A stretch of DNA of 55,312 bases from NCBI GenBank assembly GCA_019635695.1, contig JAHBYZ010000019.1, positions 1-55,312 of the forward strand, given 5' to 3'. Numbering within the stretch: position 1 is the first letter of the stretch; each line of letters opens with the position of its first letter. This document shows, one piece after another, positions 8,277-16,264 of the stretch. The notes under the pieces are model-generated. The model saw only the letters and a list, made by a program, of their open reading frames with translations, was not told where the DNA came from and searched no databases. The translations under genes were made by a program, and so were the position numbers. The DNA comes from Rhizobiaceae bacterium (GTDB lineage Bacteria > Pseudomonadota > Alphaproteobacteria > Rhizobiales > Rhizobiaceae).

Positions 8277-9583
8277 TGCGATGTCTCCTTCAGCATTTCG
8301 TCGATGGCCGCGAGCCGCTCGCGCGTGCGGGCGACATAGGCGGCCTCCTCGGACAGGGGGGCGTCTGCCGGCGCCGCATCAGCGGGCTTCTGGGCGACGC
8401 GCTGCACCGACGGCTCCGGCGGCGCGGGTTCCTCGTTGAGCGGCTGCTCGGCATAGTCGACCGGTGCCCCATGGTCCGAGGGGCCCGGGGCAGGTTCAGC
8501 CGGTGGCTCCGCCGCTGCCGCTGCCTCGGCGGGCGGTTCGGGCTCGTGCGGCGCCACCGGGCGCACAACCTCGCCGACTACGGCCGCCGCCGCGTCGAGC
8601 AGCACGCGGTCGGAGGCCGAAAGCGCCTTGCGGTCGATCGCGGAGAGCCGCGTCTGCACGGCGGCGGGATCGGCCGATGCGACCTCGGCCAGTGCGCGAT
8701 AGAGGTCGGCGCGCGGGTCGGGCGCGACGTTCTCGGCGCCGGCTTCCAGTTCCTTCGTGGCGAAGGCCAGCAGGTCGTCGGTGCGGTCGATCGCGGCGCG
8801 GCGCGCTATGCGCAGATAGACCACGCGCGACTGCTCGGGAGTCATGCCGGCGACGATGTCGACCACCTGATGCAGGTCGACGGTCTCATGCAACGCCACC
8901 ACGCCGGCGACGAAGCCGTCGGCGAACTGGCTGGCGTAGGGCGAGCGCAGGAAGCGGCGCACATATTGCTCGGAGGCGGACAGGAAGCGATCGGCGCGCT
9001 TCATCTGCGTGGCCAGCACCATGGTACGGCGCAGCGCCGCCTCCTCGATCAGCGTGCCGGGTCCGAGCATGCGCGCCTTGTCGAGCATGGCGATCGCCTT
9101 TTCGGGTTCCTTGCCCGCGACGATGGTGCCTTTCACGAGGGCAAGGAACGGCGAGAGTTCGGCGGCGACGTCGGTCGGTTCGATGCCGTTGAGCGCTGCG
9201 ATCGCGCCGCCGGGATTGCCGCGCAGATATTGCAGCAGTCCGGCGGACAGCTTGGCGTCGCGCTCGTCGAGAACGAGGCGCGTCATCAGCCGCTCCACCG
9301 TGCGCGGATTGCCACCGCTCATGGCGTAGAGCATCAGCGCGCGAAAGTTGCGCCCGTCGGCGAAGTCCTCGGGCTGGCTCTCGCTCAGCCGCTCGTCGAT
9401 CATCTTGATGAGGCGCTGCTGCATGGGCAGCGCGGCATGGTCGCCGTCGGCGATCTGGTCCTGCACAAGCTGCAGGGAGCGTACGAGCTGGTAGGGCGCC
9501 AGCGGATCGGGCGTTTCGGCCCGCGCAGACACGCAAGCCGCCAGCAGCGCAACGCCAGCGATAAGCGAACGACGCCCCGCCAT
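8273..9583 (-). CDS. motC: Periplasmic motor protein MotC
   Basis: MotC is a rhizobial periplasmic protein that binds MotB and is needed for stator function. The 436-residue product has an N-terminal Sec signal (about 1-22, ending SARA), followed by an alpha-helical, TPR-like body to about residue 340. A Pro/Ala/Glu-rich tail follows (about 345-420). No catalytic motif is seen. It abuts motB (one shared base) and overlaps fliK by four bases, the same motB-motC-motD order described in Sinorhizobium. The MotC chaperone MotE is encoded at 18258-18782. Confidence 0.9.
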   Translation of the reverse strand: MAGRRSLIAGVALLAACVSARAETPDPLAPYQLVRSLQLVQDQIADGDHAALPMQQRLIKMIDERLSESQPEDFADGRNFRALMLYAMSGGNPRTVERLMTRLVLDERDAKLSAGLLQYLRGNPGGAIAALNGIEPTDVAAELSPFLALVKGTIVAGKEPEKAIAMLDKARMLGPGTLIEEAALRRTMVLATQMKRADRFLSASEQYVRRFLRSPYASQFADGFVAGVVALHETVDLHQVVDIVAGMTPEQSRVVYLRIARRAAIDRTDDLLAFATKELEAGAENVAPDPRADLYRALAEVASADPAAVQTRLSAIDRKALSASDRVLLDAAAAVVGEVVRPVAPHEPEPPAEAAAAAEPPAEPAPGPSDHGAPVDYAEQPLNEEPAPPEPSVQRVAQKPADAAPADAPLSEEAAYVARTRERLAAIDEMLKETSQ

Positions 9584-10932
9584 CAGCCTGCTCCGAGCAG
9601 GATCTCGATGCGGCGGTTGACGGCCGCATAGGGATCGTCAGGCAGCTTGAGCCGGCGGTCGGCGTAGCCGGTCACGGAGCGGATGCGATCTTCGGCGAGT
9701 CCGCCGCGCACCAGCATGTAGTAGGTGGCATGGGCGCGCGCCGTGGACAGTCGCCAGTTGTCGTAGTCGCCCTTGTAGGGACGGCCGTCGGTGTGACCGT
9801 TGATCGAAACGCTGCCGGCATGCTGCGCCAGGGTCTTGCCGATCTTCTCCATGGCCAGCACAAGATCGCGCCGCGGCACGGCCGAACCGATCTCGAACAT
9901 GCCAGCCTTGATGTCGTCAGCTACCGAGATTGAGACACTGGCTTCGGTCTCGGAAACGGTGATGCCTTCCAGTTTCTCCGCGCCACCGAACGCCTTGGCC
10001 AGTTCGGAGCGGATCTGGTCGGCGAGCTGGCGCAGCTCTTCGGAATGCTGTGGCGCCTCGGCGACGTCGGCCTGCTGCTGCGGCAGCGGCTTTTCGCCGT
10101 CGCGGGGCTCGGCATCCGCGGTGGCCCGGGTTTCGGCCTGGTCAGCGGCAAGTGGCGGCAGTTCGGCGACGCGCACCTCCGGCGGGTTGTCGCCGCTCGG
10201 CGGAGGGCCATCGAACGGATTGACCGCCAGCTGTTCCTCGGAGGCCGGATCATCGGGTGCGTCGGAGCCGTTGCGCACCGGCTTTTCCGGTGTCTGCTCG
10301 GCGACCTCGCCTTCGGGCACGCTGCGCTCGGTGGTCTGATTATCGTCGGGCGCCTCGATCTGCGTCGACCAGAAATTCGGCGCGAAGGGATCGCGATAGG
10401 CTTCGCCACCGGACGCGCCGTTCGACGGTCCAGCCTCGCTGGCGCCGCCGTCGCCCATGGCGCTGATGTTCTGCTTGTCGGCGACGTCCGCCGCGATCTC
10501 GGCGAGCACCGCGTAGGGGTCGGCGAACATGTGCTCGTCGGAATATTTGCGCGTTTCCGACATGTCCTGCGAGTTCGGATTGTCCGCCGGTCCGGTGAGC
10601 GACCGGCGCTCGCCGATCGGATTCTCCGTCACCATCTCGCTCTCGGCCTGCGAATCGGAAGTCTGCGGCCCCTTGCCGAGATCATCGATGCCCTTGCGAT
10701 TGGTGTTGTGGTCGATGAGCTTGACCGGATTGAAGTAACTGGCGATGGATTCCTTGCTCTGCTCGTTGGCGGCGTTGATGAGCCACATGACGAGGAAGAA
10801 GCACATCATGGCGGTCATGAAGTCGGCGAAGGCGATCTTCCACGCGCCGCCGTGATGGCCTTCCTCGTCGTCGCCGCCGCCGCGGCGCACGATGATGATC
10901 TCCTGGTGGCGGCCGTCCTCGTCCTTGCTCAC
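9583..10932 (-). CDS. motB: Flagellar stator protein MotB
   Basis: MotB anchors the MotA/MotB proton channel to peptidoglycan. The 449-residue form uses a GTG at 10932, preceded by GGAGG at six-base spacing and overlapping the fliH-like stop as GTGA; a longer frame to 10974 lies inside the upstream gene. The single membrane helix is at about residues 34-53, with the proton-binding Asp at residue 37 (FADFMTAMM). A very long acidic/Pro-rich periplasmic linker follows. The OmpA-like domain is near 365-447 (GHTDGRPYKGDY, then AVNRRIEI). The extended linker is the region expected to contact MotC in rhizobia. Confidence 0.94.
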   Translation of the reverse strand: MSKDEDGRHQEIIIVRRGGGDDEEGHHGGAWKIAFADFMTAMMCFFLVMWLINAANEQSKESIASYFNPVKLIDHNTNRKGIDDLGKGPQTSDSQAESEMVTENPIGERRSLTGPADNPNSQDMSETRKYSDEHMFADPYAVLAEIAADVADKQNISAMGDGGASEAGPSNGASGGEAYRDPFAPNFWSTQIEAPDDNQTTERSVPEGEVAEQTPEKPVRNGSDAPDDPASEEQLAVNPFDGPPPSGDNPPEVRVAELPPLAADQAETRATADAEPRDGEKPLPQQQADVAEAPQHSEELRQLADQIRSELAKAFGGAEKLEGITVSETEASVSISVADDIKAGMFEIGSAVPRRDLVLAMEKIGKTLAQHAGSVSINGHTDGRPYKGDYDNWRLSTARAHATYYMLVRGGLAEDRIRSVTGYADRRLKLPDDPYAAVNRRIEILLGAG

Positions 10933-11573
10933 GGCTGGCCTCCGGCCAGCGCTTCGGAGAGTGCGGAGGACCACTCGGAAATGCGGGTCTCGAACAGCGC
11001 CGATTCGACGGCGACCGATATGTCGAGGCTAGTCGCTTCGGCGAAGTCGGTGCGCTCGGCGTGCGCGCCCAGCGCCGGCCGCAGCGCCTCGTAGAGCGAG
11101 AGCGGTCCCTTGATGCGAAGCCTGACTGCGTCGCGATCGGTCAGCGCGCCGTTGACGGCGCGCGCAAGCTGGTCGACAGCGTCGCGTGTCACCTGTTCTG
11201 TCAGCGCGACGCCAAGGATGCGCGCGACGACGGCGTTGGTCGCTGCGGAGAGGTTCGATTCCAGTTCCGCGAAACGCTGCGCCACCAGTGCGCCCGCCTG
11301 CGCGCCTAGCTCCGCGCGCAGCGCGTCGAGTTCCGCCGCATGCCGGGTCGCGGCCGCGGCCATTTCGGCTTCATGCGCGGCGCGCAAGCGCTCCTCAACC
11401 TCGGCACGGGCATCGGCCGCCGCGATCTCCACCTGCTCGCGCGTGAAGGTCTCCACGGGCGGCGGCTCGTGCACGGCTGCGGCGACCGCCGGACGAGATT
11501 CTTCAACGACGCGCGGCGGCCGACGCGGCGCGCCGAAATCGGGCAGGGCGTCGAACAGCGCGAAGCCGGCCAT
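10929..11573 (-). CDS. FliH-like export ATPase regulator
   Basis: This is a 214-residue soluble protein with a Pro-rich N-terminus, a long Ala/Glu/Arg coiled coil (about 45-110) and a globular C-terminal half. That architecture matches FliH, the peripheral stalk and negative regulator of the FliI ATPase. Overall identity to FliH is likely low, so the call rests on architecture and position between fliF and motB. Its ATG overlaps the fliF TGA by one base (TGATG), and its stop overlaps the motB GTG. FliI is encoded 12 kb away, an unusual separation. A few extra upstream codons exist but would run into fliF. Confidence 0.7.
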   Translation of the reverse strand: MAGFALFDALPDFGAPRRPPRVVEESRPAVAAAVHEPPPVETFTREQVEIAAADARAEVEERLRAAHEAEMAAAATRHAAELDALRAELGAQAGALVAQRFAELESNLSAATNAVVARILGVALTEQVTRDAVDQLARAVNGALTDRDAVRLRIKGPLSLYEALRPALGAHAERTDFAEATSLDISVAVESALFETRISEWSSALSEALAGGQP

Positions 11574-13258
11574 CAGGCCGCCGCCTCGATGGCCGCCCAT
11601 TTGCGCAGGATCTGCGCGGTACGCTCGTCATTCAGGTCGACCATGCGGGCCAGCCTGTCCTGCGGCGCCGGCTTGATGCGCTGGTGGAAACCTTCCATCG
11701 GCGCCATCTGCAGAGCGGGGATGGGCTCGCCGGTGATCGGGTCGAATGCCTGCGGGGCCATGCCCGGCAACGCGGCCTGCGCTTCGGCGCCGCCGGGCTG
11801 CGGCAGAGCGCGCTGGGCGTCGCCGGCGGCTATAGCTTCCGGCTCCGCGGCCTTCGGCGCCACTGCCGCCGTCAGCGGACGCAGGCCGAACCAGACCAGC
11901 AGGAAGGCGACCACGACGAAGGCCAGCGCGTTGATCATGGTGCCGGCCTGGCTCTTCAGCGAGTCCAGCATGCCGCCGCCGGCGGCCACCGTGTCTGGAT
12001 CGTCGAGGAACTGCACCGACGATACATTGAGCTGGTCGCCGCGGTCGGTCGACAGGCCGGCGGCTGAAGTGACCAGTGCCTGGATCTCGGCGACCTTGGC
12101 GGCGATCTGCTCCGGGGTGGCGTTGGCGCCAACAAGGGCGGCGACACGCGACTGGTTGACCACGACGGCGATGGAAAGCTGCGAGAGCGTGTAGCCGTTG
12201 GAGACCGTGGCGATGCGCTTGGTATTCAGCTCGTAGTTGGTGGTTTCCTCGCGCCGCTCGCTTTCCTCGTTAGACTGCGGCCCCTGGGCGGCGCCGGCGG
12301 CGGGATCGGGCAGATTCTGCTCGACCGAGGTCGGCGAGGCGCTGGAGCTCTGGCTGGCGTTCTCGTTCGACCGCACCACCTGCACCGACCGCTCGATGCG
12401 CGATTCCGGGTCGAAGATGGTCTCCTCGGTCTGGCGCTGGTCGGTGTTGACGCTGGCGCGCACGCTGGCGCGGAAGTTCTCGAAGCCGAGGTACGGAGCA
12501 AGGGCCCGGTTGATGTTTTCCTCGACGCCGGCCGCCACCTGGCGCTCGACATCCATGGCGCGCGCCAGGGTGCTGTTGGAGGGATCATCGCCCGAGGCGA
12601 GCAGCATGCCGCTGGAATCCAGCACCGTCACGTTGTCGGCTCCGAGGCCGGGCACCGCGGCAGCCACGAGATGGCGGATGGCGGCGGCGCTGCGCTGGCC
12701 TTCCGAGCCGACCGTGCGGATGACGACCGAAGCGGTCGGCTGCTGCTCCTCGCGGCGGAAATTGCCGCGCTCGGGCAGCACGATGTGCACGCGCGCAGAC
12801 CGTACGCCGTCGATCGACTGGATGGTGCGGGCGATCTCGCCCTCCAGCGCGCGGATGCGGGTTATCTGCTGCATGAAGGAGGTCAGGCCGAGCGAACCGA
12901 CATTGTCGAAAAGCTCGTAGCCGGCGTTGGCGCTGGTCGGCAGGCCCTTCTCGGCCAGCAGCATGCGCGCGTTTGCGGTCTTGCCGGCCGCGACGAGCAC
13001 GGTGGTTCCGTCGGAGGCGACGTCGAACGGGATGCCTGCCTCTCCGAGCACCATGCCGATCTGGTTCACGTCGGCGCGCTCGAGGCCGACATACAGCGTC
13101 TCGTAGGCGGGGCGGTTCAGGTAGATGGCGGCGACCGAGAGGACCGCCAGGACGAGCGCAACGCCGCCGCCGAGCATGGCGAGGCGCTGGGGGCCCAGGG
13201 CTTTGAGACTATCGAGGATCCGCTGGATCTGTTCCGGCACGAGACGACCCGCTTGCAT
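11573..13258 (-). CDS. fliF: Flagellar MS-ring protein FliF
   Basis: FliF forms the MS-ring, the inner-membrane base of the flagellum. The 561-residue protein has an N-terminal membrane helix (about 25-45) and the ring-building domain with the YVGLERADVNQIGMVL and PERGNFRREEQ-type segments. A Ser/Gln-rich middle loop follows. The second membrane helix is at about 437-458 and the cytoplasmic FliG-binding tail at about 530-561 (ERTAQILRKWAAIEA). It begins a tight operon, fliF-fliH-like-motB-motC-fliK-transglycosylase. In the Sinorhizobium map as I recall it, fliF lies next to visN, so its place here suggests local rearrangement. Confidence 0.95.
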   Translation of the reverse strand: MQAGRLVPEQIQRILDSLKALGPQRLAMLGGGVALVLAVLSVAAIYLNRPAYETLYVGLERADVNQIGMVLGEAGIPFDVASDGTTVLVAAGKTANARMLLAEKGLPTSANAGYELFDNVGSLGLTSFMQQITRIRALEGEIARTIQSIDGVRSARVHIVLPERGNFRREEQQPTASVVIRTVGSEGQRSAAAIRHLVAAAVPGLGADNVTVLDSSGMLLASGDDPSNSTLARAMDVERQVAAGVEENINRALAPYLGFENFRASVRASVNTDQRQTEETIFDPESRIERSVQVVRSNENASQSSSASPTSVEQNLPDPAAGAAQGPQSNEESERREETTNYELNTKRIATVSNGYTLSQLSIAVVVNQSRVAALVGANATPEQIAAKVAEIQALVTSAAGLSTDRGDQLNVSSVQFLDDPDTVAAGGGMLDSLKSQAGTMINALAFVVVAFLLVWFGLRPLTAAVAPKAAEPEAIAAGDAQRALPQPGGAEAQAALPGMAPQAFDPITGEPIPALQMAPMEGFHQRIKPAPQDRLARMVDLNDERTAQILRKWAAIEAAA

Positions 13259-13324
13259 GTGTTGCGCGTCGCTCAGGCTAAGGCGTGAAGCTTGTGCGAA
13301 AATGGCCCGTGTTCAAATGCAGAA

Positions 13325-13346
13325 GAGCCGCCCCGAAGGGCGGCTC
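13325..13346 (-). terminator. Terminator of the downstream flagellin gene
   Basis: There is a perfect 9-base stem, GAGCCGCCC (13325-13333) and GGGCGGCTC (13338-13346). On the minus strand the loop reads TTCG, the especially stable tetraloop. The minus-strand sequence then continues with a T-containing tail (TTCTGCATTTG). It lies 25 bases past the stop of the flagellin at 13372-14556 and upstream of fliF, so it should insulate the two. Confidence 0.8.
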
Positions 13347-13371
13347 CGCTAGAGAACGTTCAACCGGCCGC

Positions 13372-14556
13372 TTACTGGCGGAAGAGGCTGAGGATGTTCT
13401 GGGCGTTGGAGTTGGCGATCGACAGGGCCTGGATGCCGAGCTGCTGCTGGACCTGCAGGGCCGAGAGGCGAGCGGACTCCTCCTCCATGTCGGCGTCGAC
13501 CAGTCGGCCGATGCCGCGGTCGAGCGAGTCGGTCAGCTTGGAGATGAAGTCGTTCTGAAGATCGATGCGCGACTTGACCGAGCCGAGCGTGGCGGCAGCG
13601 CTGGTCACCGCCGACAGCGCATCGTCGACCATCTGCAGCATGCCGTCGACCTGCGCCATGGTGGTGCCGAGGCTGATCGTCAGCGTGTCGATGGAAGAGG
13701 TGGTGGCCGCCGCGACGTTCGTGGTGTCGACAGCCCACAGATTGTTGGCGGAGTCCTCGAAGGTCACTTCCTGATCGGGGACGCCGGTCTGGTCGACCGC
13801 CCGCACCCAGGTGTCGTCGGCGACCTTCACGTAGTCGTTGGTGCCGTCATTGGCGTAGCTTCCGTCGAACACGGTCGAGCCCGCGCCGGCGACGATGACG
13901 TCATCGGTCGTGAAAGAAGCCACCGTGAAGGGGGTTACCACGCCGGCGACGTTGATCTGCAACGTCACGGCAGCGCCCTCGATCGCGGTCGTGCTGTCCA
14001 GCAGGCCGGTGTCGCCGCCGGTGTCGTACAGGACCGTGGTGCTGTCGAGCGAATAGTCGATCTTGGTGACCGTGATGCTGCCGGACGAGTCGCGCACGAA
14101 GGACGACACGACGCTCTTGGTCACCGAGCCGCCGCCCGCGGTGATGTCGGCCTGCAGCCAGTTCTCACCGGAGAAGGTCGCCGATTCGGCGATGCCGCGC
14201 AGCTGGTCCTGAAGCTGCGAGATATCCTCCTGAAGCTTGGCGCGGTCCGCGCTGGGCTCCTTGGCGGTGATGAGCTTCTTCTTGATCTCGTCGACGTATT
14301 CGATCGCCTGCTCCATGCCGGCGTAGGCGGTGTCGACCTTGGCGCCGCCGAGACCGAGCGCTTCCTGCACCGCGCCGAGCGCGGCGTTGTCGGAGCGCAT
14401 CGTGGTCGCGATCGACCAGTAGGCGGCATTGTCGGAGGCTTGCGAGACCTTCTGGCCGGTGGCCACCCGCGACTGCGTCGACGCGAGATCCTTGTTGATC
14501 TGCGCCAGAGTCTGCAGGGCGGTCATTGCAGACGCGTTGGTAAGAAGACTCGACAT
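13372..14556 (-). CDS. Flagellin (first of tandem pair by coordinate)
   Basis: This filament protein of 394 residues has the conserved N-terminal D0/D1 helices (MSSLLTNASAMTALQTL, a GQKVSQASDNAAYWSIA segment) and C-terminal helix (LSALQVQQQLGIQALSIAN, ending near SLFRQ). The central region (about 140-300) is Gly/Thr/Val/Asp-rich and variable, as expected for the exposed domain. It is a close paralogue of the flagellin at 14874-16052 and has its own terminator and a 317-base upstream region. Export is by the type III system. Rhizobia usually carry several flagellins assembled into a complex filament; which letter (flaA-flaD) applies cannot be told. Confidence 0.96.
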   Translation of the reverse strand: MSSLLTNASAMTALQTLAQINKDLASTQSRVATGQKVSQASDNAAYWSIATTMRSDNAALGAVQEALGLGGAKVDTAYAGMEQAIEYVDEIKKKLITAKEPSADRAKLQEDISQLQDQLRGIAESATFSGENWLQADITAGGGSVTKSVVSSFVRDSSGSITVTKIDYSLDSTTVLYDTGGDTGLLDSTTAIEGAAVTLQINVAGVVTPFTVASFTTDDVIVAGAGSTVFDGSYANDGTNDYVKVADDTWVRAVDQTGVPDQEVTFEDSANNLWAVDTTNVAAATTSSIDTLTISLGTTMAQVDGMLQMVDDALSAVTSAAATLGSVKSRIDLQNDFISKLTDSLDRGIGRLVDADMEEESARLSALQVQQQLGIQALSIANSNAQNILSLFRQ

Positions 14557-14873
14557 CCGTCTCGTTCCTTCAGATCGGTTCAGGCAACCTGAGTGGCCTG
14601 CCTGCGTCGATGCCGAACCCCGTGGCCGGTCACCGCGCCGAGCAAATCAGCTCATTTCCTGTGACGTTTATGAATGGGTAACCTTAATGAAGGGTAAACC
14701 CATTGGAAACGCAGTTAAAACCTCGCGCGCCAGAAGTCATCTGGCAGGCAAGGCCGAACCGTACCGGGAAAGACGAAGTCAGAACGAGGGACGCTGGTGA
14801 TCTGCCCCCGGCTGAGTGGAAACCGGGCCGCGCGGTGGCGCGGCCCGGCTCAGAAGCCTGAGTGCGGCTCCGC
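14557..14873. promoter_or_regulatory. Inter-flagellin region with dyad and terminator
   Basis: This 317-base gap contains no gene. Its upper end holds the hairpin terminator of the upstream flagellin (14823-14848). An AT-rich stretch near 14660-14720 carries AATGGGT (14673-14679) and its complement ACCCATT (14698-14704). Two GGGTAA-type repeats lie between them, centred about 130 bases upstream of the flagellin ATG. This is the likely promoter/operator of the 13372-14556 flagellin. A long 5' leader would fit FlbT-type translational control, but the transcript start is not known. Confidence 0.45.
14823..14848 (-). terminator. Terminator hairpin after the 14874-16052 flagellin
   Basis: There is a perfect 11-base GC stem, CCGGGCCGCGC (14823-14833) and GCGCGGCCCGG (14838-14848), with a four-base loop. 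It lies about 25 bases past the flagellin stop. The minus-strand sequence then reads GGTTTCCACTC, so the U-tract is weak, but placement and stability support termination or 3'-end protection. Confidence 0.65.
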
Positions 14874-16052
14874 TTAGCGGAACAGCGACAGGATGTTCTG
14901 CGAGTTGGAGTTGGCGATCGACAGCGCCTGGATGCCCAGCTGCTGCTGAACCTGCAGGGCCGAGAGGCGAGCGGACTCTTCCTCCATGTCGGCGTCGACC
15001 AGTCGACCGATACCGCGATCGAGCGAGTCGGTCAGCTTGTCGATGAACTTCTCCTGCATCTCGACGCGTGACGAGATCGAGCCGAGCGTCGCGGAGGCGC
15101 TCGTCATCGAGGTCAGCGCATCGTCGACCATCTGCAGCATGCCGTCGAGCTGGGCGAAGGTCGTCGTGGAGTCGATCGAGATCGTGTCGACGGACGAGGT
15201 CGTCGAGGCCACCGTCGAGCTGGTGTCGACCGCCCACAGGTTGCCGCCCGAGTCCTCGTAGGCGACTTCCTGGTCGGAGATCGCGGTCTGGTCGGTGGCG
15301 ATAACCCAGGTGTCGTCCCCGACCTTGACGTAGTCGCTCGTGCCGTCGTTGGCGTAGTCGCCGTCGAAGGTGGACGAGCCGGCGCCCGAGGTGATGACGT
15401 CCTCGGTGCTGAACGCCGCAACGGTCGTCGCGGTGACAACACCGCCCGTGTTGATGTTCAGCGTGACCGAAGCGCCTTCGATCGTGGAGGTCGCGTCGAT
15501 GATGCCGGTGTTGCCGCCGGTGTCGAACAGCACGGTCGAGGAGTCGAGCGTGTAGTCGATCGACTTGACCGAGACGTTGCCCGAATTGTCGCGGACGAAC
15601 GAGCTGACGACCGACTTCACTTCGGAAGCGCCGCCGTTGACGTTGGCCTGGAGCCAGTTCTCGCCGCCGAACGTCGCCGACTCGGCGATGCCGCGGAGCT
15701 GGTCCTGAAGCTGGGTGATTTCACCCTGGATCTTGGCGCGGTCGGCCGAAGGCTCCTGCGCTGCGATCAGCTTCTTCTTGATGGAGTCGACGTACTCGAT
15801 CGCCTGGTTCATGCCGGCCGAAGCCGTGTCGACCTTCGCGGCGCCGAGGCCGAGGGCCTCCTTGACCGCGCCGAGAGCGCCGTTGTCCGAACGCATGGTG
15901 GTGGCGATCGACCAGTAAGCTGCGTTGTCGGCGGCAGAAGAAACCTTCTGGCCGGTGGCAATGCGACCCTGGGTGGTGGAGAGATCCTTGTTGACCTGCT
16001 GCAAGGTCTGCAGGGCGGTCATTGCGGACGAATTGGTAAGCAGACTGGACAT
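14874..16052 (-). CDS. Flagellin (second of tandem pair by coordinate)
   Basis: This 392-residue flagellin is paralogous to the neighbouring 394-residue one. The N-terminal about 135 residues and the C-terminal about 90 residues are nearly the same, whereas the central domain differs more (for example NGGASEVKSVV against GGGSVTKSVV). It has typical D0/D1 ends (MSSLLTNSSAMTALQTL and QQLGIQALSIANSNSQN). The 212-base region upstream separates it from fliP. Its own terminator and leader indicate a monocistronic unit, so the two flagellins can be set at different levels. No truncation is seen. Confidence 0.96.
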   Translation of the reverse strand: MSSLLTNSSAMTALQTLQQVNKDLSTTQGRIATGQKVSSAADNAAYWSIATTMRSDNGALGAVKEALGLGAAKVDTASAGMNQAIEYVDSIKKKLIAAQEPSADRAKIQGEITQLQDQLRGIAESATFGGENWLQANVNGGASEVKSVVSSFVRDNSGNVSVKSIDYTLDSSTVLFDTGGNTGIIDATSTIEGASVTLNINTGGVVTATTVAAFSTEDVITSGAGSSTFDGDYANDGTSDYVKVGDDTWVIATDQTAISDQEVAYEDSGGNLWAVDTSSTVASTTSSVDTISIDSTTTFAQLDGMLQMVDDALTSMTSASATLGSISSRVEMQEKFIDKLTDSLDRGIGRLVDADMEEESARLSALQVQQQLGIQALSIANSNSQNILSLFR

Positions 16053-16264
16053 CAGCCTTGTTCCTTAATCAATACTTATGAGGAACATACCGGGCTACCG
16101 GTTCGGCGAGCGGCATCATGCCAGTGACCACTTACAAAGATCACGTCGCCAAGCGCGGGAGCACTATTGACAGCCAAAAGCTGACAAATCGATAATTGCT
16201 AATATTAACGGAAATTAAGCGCGCGATTGCGCAATCGAACGATCGCGGCGGGCGTCCAGGCGCC
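16053..16264. promoter_or_regulatory. Region between fliP and flagellin with palindrome
   Basis: This 212-base, AT-rich gap is the upstream region of the flagellin at 14874-16052. It contains a perfect 14-base palindrome, CGATTGCGCAATCG, at 16224-16237, about 27 bases past the fliP stop. On the plus strand, TTGACA (16167-16172) and GATAAT (16191-16196), 18 bases apart, form a good sigma-70-like promoter. It points antisense into fliP and has no plus-strand gene after it. The direct repeat TGACA at 16168-16172 and 16182-16186 is also notable. Confidence 0.45.
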
